Shown piece by piece: positions 52,954-61,326 of a stretch of DNA of 64,000 bases. Source of the stretch: CBDBUR01 sp965209065. GTDB taxonomy: Bacteria > Pseudomonadota > Alphaproteobacteria > JAPOUT01 > G958296285. Where the stretch lies: contig OZ242373.1 of the NCBI GenBank assembly GCA_965209065.1, positions 1,550,001 through 1,614,000 of the forward strand, written 5' to 3'. Made by a program: the position numbers and the translations under genes. The notes beneath the pieces are model-generated. The model searched no databases. It worked only from the letters and a program-made list of their open reading frames with translations, and was not told where the DNA came from. Every line of letters starts with the position of its first letter. The stretch's first letter is position 1.

Positions 52954-55500
52954 ATGGCAGCCGCAGCAAAAAAGAAAAAAATCGCCACGCAGAAATCTGC
53001 CCCGCAGAAAGCTGCCACGCAGAAAGCCGCACCGCAGCGAGCTGTCGCTGACAATAAAAGCTATAGCGCGGAGTCAATTAAAGTCTTAAAAGGACTAACC
53101 GCCGTGCGCCGCCGACCCGGTATGTATATCGGTGATACCGATGACGGCTCAGGACTTCATCACATGGTTTATGAGGTTGTGGATAATGCTATTGATGAAG
53201 CCTTAGCCGGCTTCTGCTCTGAAATTAACATTACCCTCAATGAAGACGGCTCGCTTACCGTGCGCGATAATGGACGCGGGATTCCTATTGATATGCATAA
53301 GGGCGAAGGTATGTCTGCCGCCGAAGTGATTATGACGCAGCTCCACGCCGGCGGTAAATTTGATGAAAGCTCTTATAAAATTTCAGGCGGATTACATGGC
53401 GTGGGCGTTTCGGTCGTTAATGCTTTGTCCGAATGGCTTCAAGCTCATATTTGGCGCGACAATAAAGAATATATGCTCCGTTTCCAAGATGGCAAGACAA
53501 TAAAATCGCTTAGCGAGTGTAAGGGAAAAGATAAAAGCCAAACATCACTCGCGCATGGAACGCAAGTTACTTTTCTGCCTTCGCCCGAAGTTTTTTCTAT
53601 GATAAAGTTTGATTATAACACGCTCCTCAAACGCTTTCGCGAACTCGCCTTCTTAAACGCTGGATTAAAAATAATCCTCAACGATAAACGCGCCAAAAAA
53701 GAAAAAAAAGAAGAGCTGTTCTATCAAGGCGGCGTTTCTGCTTTTGTTAAATATCTAGACCGAAATCGCAAGCCCTTGTTTGGCGAGCCTATTTTTTTCT
53801 CCGCCGAAAAAAATGGTATTAGCATTGAAGCCGCTTTGAGCTGGAATGATAGTTATCACGAAGAAGTCGTCTGCTTTACCAACACCATTCCCCAAAGTGA
53901 TGGCGGCACCCATCTCGCCGGCTTGCGCGCCGCCTTGACTAGAACGCTTACCACCTTTGCCGCAAAAAATAGTAAAAATAGTAAAGAAAAACTATCCCTA
54001 CAGGGTGAAGATATTCGCGAAGGCTTAACGTGCGTTCTATCGGTTAAAATTCCCGACCCTAAATTTTCTAGCCAGACAAAAGATAAACTCGTTTCTTCAG
54101 AAGTGCGCCCCATCGTTGAGGCTATCGCTAACGAGCAGTTGAACATTTGGTTTGATACAACGCCTAGTGCGGCAAAGCTCGTTGGCAATAAGGTGCTTGA
54201 TGCCGCGCGTGCCCGCGATGCCGCGCGCAAAGCGCGAGAACTCGCAAGACGAAAAAATGCTTTGGATGTCGCGAACTTGCCCGGCAAGCTCGCCGATTGC
54301 CAAGAGCGCGACCCCGCGAAATCAGAGCTGTTTATCGTTGAGGGAGAATCCGCCGGCGGCTCCGCTAAACAAGCGCGCCACAGAAAATATCAAGCCGTCT
54401 TGCCCTTGCGCGGAAAAATCTTAAATGTAGAGCGCGCGCGCCTCGATAGAATGATTGCGTCAGAGCAAATCGGAACTTTAATTACCGCGCTCGGCACTGG
54501 CATTCGCGAAGACTGCCGCGCTGATAAAATTCGCTATCATAAAATTATTATTATGACCGATGCTGATGTTGATGGCGCGCACATTCGCACCTTACTCCTT
54601 ACTTTCTTTTATCGTAATATGTTTGAGGTTATCAAACACGGCTATCTCTATATCGCCCAGCCGCCGCTTTATAAAGCGAAGCGTGGACCCTCTGAATTAT
54701 ACCTAAAAGATGAAGCTGGACTTCAAGCTCATCTGCTGGCGCAAGGCGTGGCACAGGCGGTCTTTGTTAGCGGTAAGCAGCAGCGCGCGGGCAAGGATTT
54801 AGCAAAACTCGCTAAAACCGGATTGGAAATAACCCATTTACTTCACGCAGCCCATAATGATGTTCCCGCTTATATCATAGAGCAAACCGCGCTTGCCGGG
54901 CTTTTGGATAAAATAACGCCCGCCAACCTGAAAAAGTTAGAAAAATTATTGTCGCGCTTTAAGGGAGCGGACGAAAGCGAATGGAAAGTTGTCGCCCCTA
55001 AAAAAACTAAAAATGAAATTCGCCTTAGTCACTTCACCGGGGGTGCTGAAGAAGAATTCATAATGGACGAAGCTTTCTTTAATCAGCCCACCGTTAAACA
55101 ATTCCAAAAGATGATAAAAAAAGTGGAAGCCAAAGATTACATGGGGGAAGGGTTTCTCAAGGTCGTGTCAAATAAAAAGAACGAAAAAGCAGAAAACCAG
55201 CAAGATGAAGATGCTCCTAATCAATATGTTGTGCGCTCGCCGTCAGAGCTTTATCAGCACTTGATTCAGCTTGGGCGTAAAGGGCTCACTCTCCAACGCT
55301 ATAAAGGACTAGGCGAAATGAACGCCGACCAATTATGGGAAACAACCCTAGACAAAGACGCAAGAACATTATTGCGCGTTGAAGTGGAAGAAGCGCAAGC
55401 CGCGAACGCTCTATTTGAGAATTTAATGGGCGATATTGTTGAGCCGCGCAGAAACTTCATCGAAAAAAACGCACTACAAGTCGTCAATTTAGACATATAA
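52954..55500 (+). CDS. gyrB: DNA gyrase subunit B
   Basis: ATPase subunit of gyrase. Start at ATG 52954 with AGGAG (52944-52948) gives 848 residues. Motifs: GLHGVGVSVVNALSEWL and the GHKL EVVDNAIDEAL, TOPRIM EGESAGGSAKQARH with DADVDGAHIRTLLLTFFYR, and GLGEMNADQLWETTLD. The N-terminal 30 residues (AAAAKKKK, TQKAAPQKAA) are extra to the family and built of a 15-base repeat. A strong bidirectional terminator follows the stop. Confidence 0.97.
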   Translation: MAAAAKKKKIATQKSAPQKAATQKAAPQRAVADNKSYSAESIKVLKGLTAVRRRPGMYIGDTDDGSGLHHMVYEVVDNAIDEALAGFCSEINITLNEDGSLTVRDNGRGIPIDMHKGEGMSAAEVIMTQLHAGGKFDESSYKISGGLHGVGVSVVNALSEWLQAHIWRDNKEYMLRFQDGKTIKSLSECKGKDKSQTSLAHGTQVTFLPSPEVFSMIKFDYNTLLKRFRELAFLNAGLKIILNDKRAKKEKKEELFYQGGVSAFVKYLDRNRKPLFGEPIFFSAEKNGISIEAALSWNDSYHEEVVCFTNTIPQSDGGTHLAGLRAALTRTLTTFAAKNSKNSKEKLSLQGEDIREGLTCVLSVKIPDPKFSSQTKDKLVSSEVRPIVEAIANEQLNIWFDTTPSAAKLVGNKVLDAARARDAARKARELARRKNALDVANLPGKLADCQERDPAKSELFIVEGESAGGSAKQARHRKYQAVLPLRGKILNVERARLDRMIASEQIGTLITALGTGIREDCRADKIRYHKIIIMTDADVDGAHIRTLLLTFFYRNMFEVIKHGYLYIAQPPLYKAKRGPSELYLKDEAGLQAHLLAQGVAQAVFVSGKQQRAGKDLAKLAKTGLEITHLLHAAHNDVPAYIIEQTALAGLLDKITPANLKKLEKLLSRFKGADESEWKVVAPKKTKNEIRLSHFTGGAEEEFIMDEAFFNQPTVKQFQKMIKKVEAKDYMGEGFLKVVSNKKNEKAENQQDEDAPNQYVVRSPSELYQHLIQLGRKGLTLQRYKGLGEMNADQLWETTLDKDARTLLRVEVEEAQAANALFENLMGDIVEPRRNFIEKNALQVVNLDI
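52990..53042 (+). repeat. 15-base tandem repeat at the 5' end of gyrB
   Basis: Three and a part copies of CAGAAAGCTGCCACG-like units encoding QKSAP-QKAAT-QKAAP. They lie in the gyrB N-terminal tail ahead of the GHKL domain and keep the frame. Confidence 0.8.
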
Positions 55501-55501
55501 A

Positions 55502-55535
55502 AAAGCCCCCGCTAAATAGAATTAACGAGGGCTTT
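55502..55535. terminator. Bidirectional Rho-independent terminator of gyrB and the diiron gene
   Basis: AAAGCCCCCG pairs with CGAGGGCTTT (one mismatch) around a 14-base loop. It is followed by T-rich sequence on the plus strand, and preceded by an A run, which makes it also able to stop transcription from the minus side. It lies between the convergent gyrB and diiron genes. Confidence 0.75.
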
Positions 55536-55557
55536 AATTTATTTTGCTTTTTATTCT

Positions 55558-56679
55558 TTATTCTGCCGCTGAAACGTTCTTCAAGGCATCGCTGTTCGTG
55601 TTGAAGTTAATCGTTTGAAGATATTGAATGCCTTCTTCGGCAATATCATCTCCAACCATTCTGTCACCTTCACTTTTGAGTTCCTCTAAATCGACATACA
55701 TAGCGTAAAAGTCTTTCGTGCGGTCAGAGATGATGCCAGCATTCCACAAGGTTTTTGCCAAGACACGGAAAATGTTAGAACTTTCTTTCATATCCTCACG
55801 GCGCTTGTCGTCACCAAAGGCTTGGAGCATCTCTTCGTGAACTACTTTGACATCCAATCCAAGCGGCTTGTAAATAGGCGCCTTCTGCTCAGGATTAACC
55901 AGATTAAACAGAAGCACTTGGAAACAATGCACCGCCCAATCTTCAATGACATTGCGCTCGGCTTCGCTTAGTTTCGGTATCGTGCGGTCTGCCCAGATTT
56001 TGCCAAACTTATGGTGAAAAGCCTCATCGGTCATCACCAGCTGCATTAGCTTACGCATGAGAGGGTCGCTCGTTTTTTGATAAAAAGTAGCAAAAGCTCC
56101 CATCGCTAAGCCCTCAACCAGTAGCTGCATGCCAACGAGCTTCTTATAAACCTCCTTAGCATTGACAATCTCCACCAATAAAGTTGAAAGCGTTGGACCG
56201 CAGGGTAAAGGCGTGCCCCAACGTGCTTTAATATATTTGCTAAAGCCCGTTACATGACGCGCCTCTTCACGCGTTTGGTTCGCCGCGTATTCTTGCGCGC
56301 CCGGGTCTTTTAGAATATGACACAGACTCGCCGAAAGCGCGAGCGCACCCGCCTCGCCGTGTAAAATATTGCTTAATGACCAGCGCACACTCTCATTCGC
56401 GAGATAAATACGCTCCTTCTCATTCAAGTGCGAACAACAAGGCAACTGAAGCTCTAACGTGAGCTCTTCGGGCATCATATGTTCATTTTCCACGTCAAAA
56501 GACTCGTTAAAATCAATGTATTTGGCGTCAAGGGGATCCCAGAAGTGGTCGTGAGTCGCTGAAATTATCTTGTCAAAAGCCGTAGAACGTTTGTTATAAC
56601 GGTCTACTTCAATCATTGCCTCAAAGTCGCTAGGGTCAACCGCCTCGTAAGCGGGGTCTTTAGTAATTTGCTCTGTCAT
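55558..56679 (-). CDS. Ferritin-like diiron protein, putative oxidase/oxygenase
   Basis: 373-residue protein with a full pair of carboxylate-bridged diiron motifs: Glu109 (NILHGEAGAL), E139-AR-H142 (TREEARHVTGF), Glu189 (LLVEGLAMGAF) and E219-AF-H222 (MTDEAFHHKFG). The 30-residue spacing between each Glu and its ExxH is the classic R2/ferritin-like layout. No signal peptide. The substrate is unknown; it is too large for a storage ferritin and is likely an oxidase. It has a GGAGG SD and is divergent from an MMPL exporter, suggesting one pathway. I cannot assign a finer family. Confidence 0.85.
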   Translation of the reverse strand: MTEQITKDPAYEAVDPSDFEAMIEVDRYNKRSTAFDKIISATHDHFWDPLDAKYIDFNESFDVENEHMMPEELTLELQLPCCSHLNEKERIYLANESVRWSLSNILHGEAGALALSASLCHILKDPGAQEYAANQTREEARHVTGFSKYIKARWGTPLPCGPTLSTLLVEIVNAKEVYKKLVGMQLLVEGLAMGAFATFYQKTSDPLMRKLMQLVMTDEAFHHKFGKIWADRTIPKLSEAERNVIEDWAVHCFQVLLFNLVNPEQKAPIYKPLGLDVKVVHEEMLQAFGDDKRREDMKESSNIFRVLAKTLWNAGIISDRTKDFYAMYVDLEELKSEGDRMVGDDIAEEGIQYLQTINFNTNSDALKNVSAAE

Positions 56680-56832
56680 TTTTAACCTCCATAAAAAGTT
56701 TGTGTATAGTTACGTTTTATAGTATATAGGTAAAAGAGTAAAGAATAAAGAATTACCTATTTTGTGGATAGAAAAACTATTCTTTTTTTATAATGATTTA
56801 TTTGTGTTTGACCGCACATCGGGGGGGATTCA
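56680..56832. promoter_or_regulatory. Divergent promoter region of diiron gene and MMPL exporter, with inverted repeat
   Basis: For the exporter: TATAAT at 56789-56794 and an SD GGGGGGA before the ATG. For the diiron gene: TATACT on the minus strand (56721-56726). Between them lies a perfect 8-base inverted repeat, ATAGGTAA (56726-56733) and TTACCTAT (56753-56760), with 19 bases between the arms, touching the diiron-gene -10. It could be the operator of a shared regulator. A DnaA-box-like TGTGGATA is at 56764-56771 and is likely coincidental. Confidence 0.5.
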
Positions 56833-59451
56833 ATGGTTAAGATACTGGAAAATATCGTCTTCAAGTTCAGAAGCATTATTCTGCTTGCGCTTTTATCCTT
56901 TACTATCTATGCGGGGTATCAGGCTACGGGGCTTCGCCTTGACGCGGGCTTCGATAAAAGACTGCCCCTAGGGCACGAATATATCCAGACCTTTACCCAA
57001 TATAGAGATGTCTTGTTTGGCTCTAATCGCATTATTGTCGTTTTGGAAGCAAGGCAGGGAAACATCTGGGATGTGGATTTTTTCAAAAAATATAAACAAC
57101 TCACCGACGAAGTTTTCTATATGCCGGGTGTCGCGCGCCATACCGTCACCTCCTTGTGGACGCCCAATACAAGATATTTAGAAATTACCGAAGAAGGTAT
57201 CAATGCCGATGATGTTATCCCCGGCACTATCACTTTGGAGAGTATGGACGAAGCCGCGCTCGCTAAAATTGAGAATAATGTTATTCGCGGTAATTTTGTC
57301 GGGCGCTTGGTCGGAATCGATTTTAAGTCTGTGATGGTGCGCGCCGAGCTATTAGAGCTAGACCCAAAAACACTAAAACGACTCGATTACTTCGACCTCG
57401 CCGCTAAACTTGAAGAAAATATACGGGGTAAATTTGAGAACGAAAAATATAGAGTGCTTATTATCGGCTTTGCCAAACTCATCGGCGACATCGGCGATAA
57501 AGCCGGCGCTGATGTGTATGACGTGCCTGAAGATGCTCCCATCATTGAACGTGCACTAGATAAATATGGAGTCGTCCAGTTCTTTTTCACAACCGCCTTT
57601 TTATTAACCGCACTTGCTTTATATCTTTACGCGCGCTCGATGGTGCTGTCCTTAGTGACTTTGGCGTGTTCGCTCGTTTCGGTTATTTGGCAGTTCGGTA
57701 TCCTACACTTCTTAGGATTTGGGCTAGACCCGCTTGCTATTCTTGTGCCCTTCTTGATATTTGCTATTGGCGTTAGCCATGGTGTGCAACAGATAAATCT
57801 CATCACAAAAGAGCTCGGCGAAAACAAAACAAGCGAGCAAGCCGCGCGTGCCTCTTTTTCAGGGCTGCTCGTGCCGGGATCTATGGCGCTCATCACCGAC
57901 CTCGTCGGCTTTGGCACGCTTTATGTCATCGCCATTCCTATGATTAAAGAATTGGCAATTACCGCTTCTATTGGTGTTGCGCTCAAAATTGTTACCAACC
58001 TTATTATGCTACCTCTTTTGGTGAGCTACTTTAAGTTTAAGCCTAGCTTCGCCGTGCGCACCGCTAAAGCAAGAGAATTTCGGTTGAAAATTATGCACCT
58101 CTTAGGGTTTGTTGCTAATCCTAAAGTCGCACCTTTTGGATTAGCTATCGTCTCTGTTGTTTTTGTTGCCGCTATTTTCGCCAGTCAAGACCGCCATGTC
58201 GGCGCGCTTCACCCCGGCTCGCCCGAACTAAAGCCAGACGCGCGCTATAATCAAGATAGCCGCGAAATCGCATCTAAATTCGCGCTCGGACTCAATCTCT
58301 TGACCGTCGTTGTCGAGACCCCACGCGAATCTTGTATCAAATATCCTTACCTCAGCTATTTGGATAAACTCTCATGGCACATTGATAATATCGAAGGCGT
58401 TTCGCTTGTTTTATCTATCCCCTATGTCGTTAAGCAAACCGCCTCCGGCTGGAGCGAGGGAAACCTCAAATGGCAAGCCATTCCGCGTAATCGATACTCT
58501 TTGGTGCAAGCGGTCAATGTTATTCCCGCGCGCGGGTCGGGGCTTTATGCGCCTGATTGCTCTTTTATGACGCAACTCGTTTTCCTCAAAGACGCCAAAG
58601 CTAAAACTATCGAACGCGCCATCTCCGGCGTTAAAGAATTTAGAGAGAAAAATCCCTCACCCTTCCGCGATGTCGAAATAACTACCGAACAGCCTCTCCG
58701 CGATGTGCCACCCAATCTGCCAAAAAATATCACAATGGCTATCTATCGCGATACCGATAATAAACTTGTTATCACGTATGATTCCAACGTGACCTCCGCT
58801 GAAACCATCGTCTCTGATTTGCGCGCTAAAAATATACCTGTCACCGAACATCAAGACTTCGGCGTTAATATCCGTCTCGCTTCCGGTAATATGGGAGTGC
58901 AAGCTGCTATCAATGAGGAAGTTGAAAGGACTGAGCTCCCGATGTTGCTTTATGTCTATCTCGCTATTATTCTCCTCGTTTGGTTTACCTATCGCGATGC
59001 TCGCGCTTTGGTCGCTTGTTGCTTGCCGCTTTCTATGGCAACCTTCTTAGGCTATTGGTTTATGCAAACGCTAGAAATTGGGCTAACTATCTCTACCTTG
59101 CCGGTTATGGTTTTGGCGGTCGGCTTAGGAGTCGATTATGCCTTCTATATCTATAACCGAATTCAATTTCATCTTTCGCAAGGCGATGATATCACCATTA
59201 GCTATCGCAAGACGCTGGAAGAAACCGGCATGGCGGTCGTCTTTACCGCCATCACGATGGCTATTGGCGTTTCCACTTGGGCTTTCTCAGGTCTTAAGTT
59301 CCAAGCGGATATGGGCTTGCTCTTAACCTTTATGTTCTTAATCAATATGATTATGACAATTACCGCTCTGCCGTGCTTGGCGGTGGTGATGGATATGGTC
59401 TTCCCGCGCAAAAAAGCAGTGAGACCTCCCGCCGGCGCACTTTCCCACTAA
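56833..59451 (+). CDS. MMPL/RND-family exporter (HAE3-like)
   Basis: 872-residue inner-membrane transporter of the RND superfamily. One N-terminal helix (about 14-30), a large periplasmic loop to about 235, five or six helices with FLIFAIGVSHGVQQINL, a second loop, then a second helical block with VMVLAVGLGVDYAFYIYNRI (the Asp of the proton relay). Twelve helices overall are expected. Such proteins move lipids or hydrophobic molecules to the outer membrane; the substrate here is unknown. Divergent from the diiron gene. No membrane-fusion or outer-membrane partner is seen, as expected for HAE3. Confidence 0.9.
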   Translation: MVKILENIVFKFRSIILLALLSFTIYAGYQATGLRLDAGFDKRLPLGHEYIQTFTQYRDVLFGSNRIIVVLEARQGNIWDVDFFKKYKQLTDEVFYMPGVARHTVTSLWTPNTRYLEITEEGINADDVIPGTITLESMDEAALAKIENNVIRGNFVGRLVGIDFKSVMVRAELLELDPKTLKRLDYFDLAAKLEENIRGKFENEKYRVLIIGFAKLIGDIGDKAGADVYDVPEDAPIIERALDKYGVVQFFFTTAFLLTALALYLYARSMVLSLVTLACSLVSVIWQFGILHFLGFGLDPLAILVPFLIFAIGVSHGVQQINLITKELGENKTSEQAARASFSGLLVPGSMALITDLVGFGTLYVIAIPMIKELAITASIGVALKIVTNLIMLPLLVSYFKFKPSFAVRTAKAREFRLKIMHLLGFVANPKVAPFGLAIVSVVFVAAIFASQDRHVGALHPGSPELKPDARYNQDSREIASKFALGLNLLTVVVETPRESCIKYPYLSYLDKLSWHIDNIEGVSLVLSIPYVVKQTASGWSEGNLKWQAIPRNRYSLVQAVNVIPARGSGLYAPDCSFMTQLVFLKDAKAKTIERAISGVKEFREKNPSPFRDVEITTEQPLRDVPPNLPKNITMAIYRDTDNKLVITYDSNVTSAETIVSDLRAKNIPVTEHQDFGVNIRLASGNMGVQAAINEEVERTELPMLLYVYLAIILLVWFTYRDARALVACCLPLSMATFLGYWFMQTLEIGLTISTLPVMVLAVGLGVDYAFYIYNRIQFHLSQGDDITISYRKTLEETGMAVVFTAITMAIGVSTWAFSGLKFQADMGLLLTFMFLINMIMTITALPCLAVVMDMVFPRKKAVRPPAGALSH

Positions 59452-59502
59452 AGAGGGCTCACTAAAGAGGGCTCTCTAGAGAGAGGCTCACTAAAGAGGG
59501 TT
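59446..59502. repeat. 14-base tandem repeat carrying the MMPL stop codon, with a 12-base palindrome
   Basis: CACTAAAGAGGGCT occurs at 59446-59459, 59460-59473 and, with GTT at the end, 59489-59502. The first copy contains the exporter stop TAA (59449-59451). Between copies two and three is the perfect palindrome CTCTCTAGAGAG (59472-59483). The gap ends the exporter and, in the other direction, the HAD gene; a mild terminator role is possible. Confidence 0.85.
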
Positions 59503-59509
59503 AAATAAA

Positions 59510-60160
59510 TTACCCGAACGAAGTTTGTAAAATTTCTTCTAACTCACCGAGGGCTTGCCCGACACTTACGACTTTTATCGTCTTCATACCCAAAGCGCGC
59601 GCCGGCTTTAAGTTGATGCCTAAGTCATCTAAATAAACCGCATTGTGCGGTTCTATGTTGAGCGCATCACACGCCATTAAATAAATTTTAGGGTCGGGCT
59701 TTCTTATACCCACTTTAGAAGATTCCACAACATAATCAAACAAAGCCATCACCTGCCCCAGTTCGTTCTCCATTAGGGTTTCGGAATCTTGCTTGCGCAC
59801 ATTGTTCGTAATACAAGCCGTTTTTAATCCCAGCTTTTTACATTGCCTAAGTGCGGCTATCATTTGAGGCTCTAACGCACCGCGCAACAGCTCTATCACC
59901 TGCGACCCCGATACGCGATGCCCCAAAGCCTCGCTTTCAACCGCGAAAGCCTCATCAAATGCTTCCGCCGTTATCTTGGCACTTTCAAATTGCGCCCACG
60001 CATTATGCTCACTATTCGTGGTGTTCACCTTGCGTAAAAAATTTTCGGGTAAATTATTCTCACGCTCAAACCGCGCGAAGCTTAAAAAAGGGCTGGTCGT
60101 GAAAACACCGCCGAAATCCCACAATACCGCATGAATAGAACCGTTCATGCTTTCGTTCAT
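59510..60160 (-). CDS. HAD-like hydrolase
   Basis: 216-residue haloacid-dehalogenase-fold protein of the subgroup related to the N-terminal domains of epoxide hydrolase and ACAD10. Motif I is LWDFGGVF with nucleophile Asp15; the usual second Asp is Gly17, so phosphatase activity is doubtful or altered. Motif II is CITNN, motif III RKPDPKIY and motif IV VYLDDLGIN. It starts 46 bases after the stop of the ADP-ribosyltransferase-like gene on the same strand, so the two may be cotranscribed. ATG at 60148 is a second possible start. Confidence 0.85.
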   Translation of the reverse strand: MNESMNGSIHAVLWDFGGVFTTSPFLSFARFERENNLPENFLRKVNTTNSEHNAWAQFESAKITAEAFDEAFAVESEALGHRVSGSQVIELLRGALEPQMIAALRQCKKLGLKTACITNNVRKQDSETLMENELGQVMALFDYVVESSKVGIRKPDPKIYLMACDALNIEPHNAVYLDDLGINLKPARALGMKTIKVVSVGQALGELEEILQTSFG

Positions 60161-60206
60161 ACACCCTTATATAGCGCCTTGTCAATTTAATAATGACAAT
60201 TTAACT

Positions 60207-61166
60207 TTAAGGGTTTTCCTTGAAAAGTTCTTGCATAAAAAAAACATCAAGCTTTTTACCAGTAAAAAAATCCTTTACATCATTAGGCATGGGGGCAGGC
60301 GTGGACGCAGGCACGGATGGAAAATTCCTCTCCTTAACATAAACAAGCATGATATCTTCTTCTGGGTTATGTAATTTCTTTTGCACCTCAAAAGTAGTGT
60401 TGGGGCAGAATAATATCTCTGCCGCATCACATCCTTCTTCCGCCAACGCCGCAATGTTTTTGCCCGTGCTGCTAGTAATAACAAGTAGGGCGGCGCAATC
60501 GCCTATTTCGGACAATGAAGCTTCACCTTCTTCTACTACGGTGTAGTCCGATGCAAATTTTTTAGAAACACTTGTAGAAAGAAAACCCGCATTCATTACC
60601 ACATCTCCTTTTTGTATTTTTGCTAAATCTTTCTCTGCGGGCGTAAATCCGTGAAAAACAACCCCTTTATAATCAGGCAATTTGGAAATGCCTCTATAAA
60701 GATTTTGGCTTTCCGCTTGGCATTTTTTTATCTGGTTTTGTCTGCCGTAATTCTTTAACGATGCGTTAGCCAGCTGCTGTCCGCCGCGTTTTTTTGCGGT
60801 AATGTAAGTGCGAAAAGCAGGCGCGTCAAAAGCTGCCCAAGTATATCTTGCTATGGCATCTTTTTCTTTTTGAGTAAGAGGCGGATGCGGTTTTTGTGCT
60901 TCTCCTTTTCTTTTAATATCTTGTAAAATATAATCTGAATTCTCGTTTTCCCTTTTTTTATTATGCGCTTTCGTTTTGGCAATTTCTCGTGTATCAATTT
61001 TGGCTTGAGACTTCGGCGTACGCACAGGAGGCGGAGTGGTAGCGCGCCTCGCGCGAGGACTGACGCCTATTTCCACTTTCTGCTCCTTTGACCGCACGTT
61101 TTGTGGCTGAGGCGTAGGAGCTATTTGCTTTATGGAAGCAGATTGTGCTTTATCAATTCTAGACAT
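60207..61166 (-). CDS. Putative ADP-ribosyltransferase (R-S-E class, exotoxin/effector-like)
   Basis: 319-residue protein not seen in housekeeping sets. Residues about 155-280 match the ARTC/C3-type layout: Arg158 in NLYRGISK, the STS motif in GFLSTSVSKKFASD (197-199), and the catalytic Glu250 in CDAAEILFCPNTTFEV. The residue two before the Glu is Ala248, where ExE (Arg-modifying) or QxE types have Glu or Gln, so the acceptor cannot be predicted. The first 110 residues are basic and proline/lysine-rich without a signal peptide, as in effectors or chimeric toxins. It lies just 3' of tRNA-Arg and ahead of the HAD gene. Identification rests on motif reading alone. Confidence 0.75.
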   Translation of the reverse strand: MSRIDKAQSASIKQIAPTPQPQNVRSKEQKVEIGVSPRARRATTPPPVRTPKSQAKIDTREIAKTKAHNKKRENENSDYILQDIKRKGEAQKPHPPLTQKEKDAIARYTWAAFDAPAFRTYITAKKRGGQQLANASLKNYGRQNQIKKCQAESQNLYRGISKLPDYKGVVFHGFTPAEKDLAKIQKGDVVMNAGFLSTSVSKKFASDYTVVEEGEASLSEIGDCAALLVITSSTGKNIAALAEEGCDAAEILFCPNTTFEVQKKLHNPEEDIMLVYVKERNFPSVPASTPAPMPNDVKDFFTGKKLDVFFMQELFKENP

Positions 61167-61174
61167 CGCTAGCT

Positions 61175-61180
61175 ATTATA
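61175..61180 (-). promoter_or_regulatory. Candidate promoter (-10) of the ADP-ribosyltransferase gene
   Basis: TATAAT on the minus strand ends 8 bases before the ATG at 61166. Transcription would begin at or within a base or two of the start codon, and no SD is present. Confidence 0.5.
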
Positions 61181-61239
61181 TTGAATTTTAGGCGCAAAAT
61201 TCGCCACTCAATAAGGCGTGATAAAAAAGTGATAAATTT

Positions 61240-61317
61240 TGGCGCGCCCGAGAGGACTCGAACCCCTGACCTGCGGTTCCGTAGACCGCCGCTCTAATCC
61301 AACTGAGCTACGGGCGC
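61240..61317 (-). tRNA. tRNA-Arg (anticodon ACG)
   Basis: Complete cloverleaf: acceptor GCGCCCG with CGGGCGC, D stem GCTC/GAGC, anticodon stem GCGGT/ACCGC with loop CTACGGA (anticodon ACG), a 5-base variable region, T loop TTCGAGT, discriminator G and encoded CCA. A34 would be edited to inosine to read CGN codons. It is the only RNA gene seen in the window. Its 3' end faces the ADP-ribosyltransferase gene. Confidence 0.97.
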
Positions 61318-61326
61318 TTGTGCCGA

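Noticed and set aside
56762..56771. DnaA box TTGTGGATAG in the diiron/MMPL promoter
   Set aside because: A single imperfect match, far from dnaA with no cluster; likely chance.
59446..61317. Genomic island with att-site duplication at tRNA-Arg
   Set aside because: No integrase, no second copy of the tRNA 3' end seen in the neighbourhood; kept only as a context note for the ART gene.
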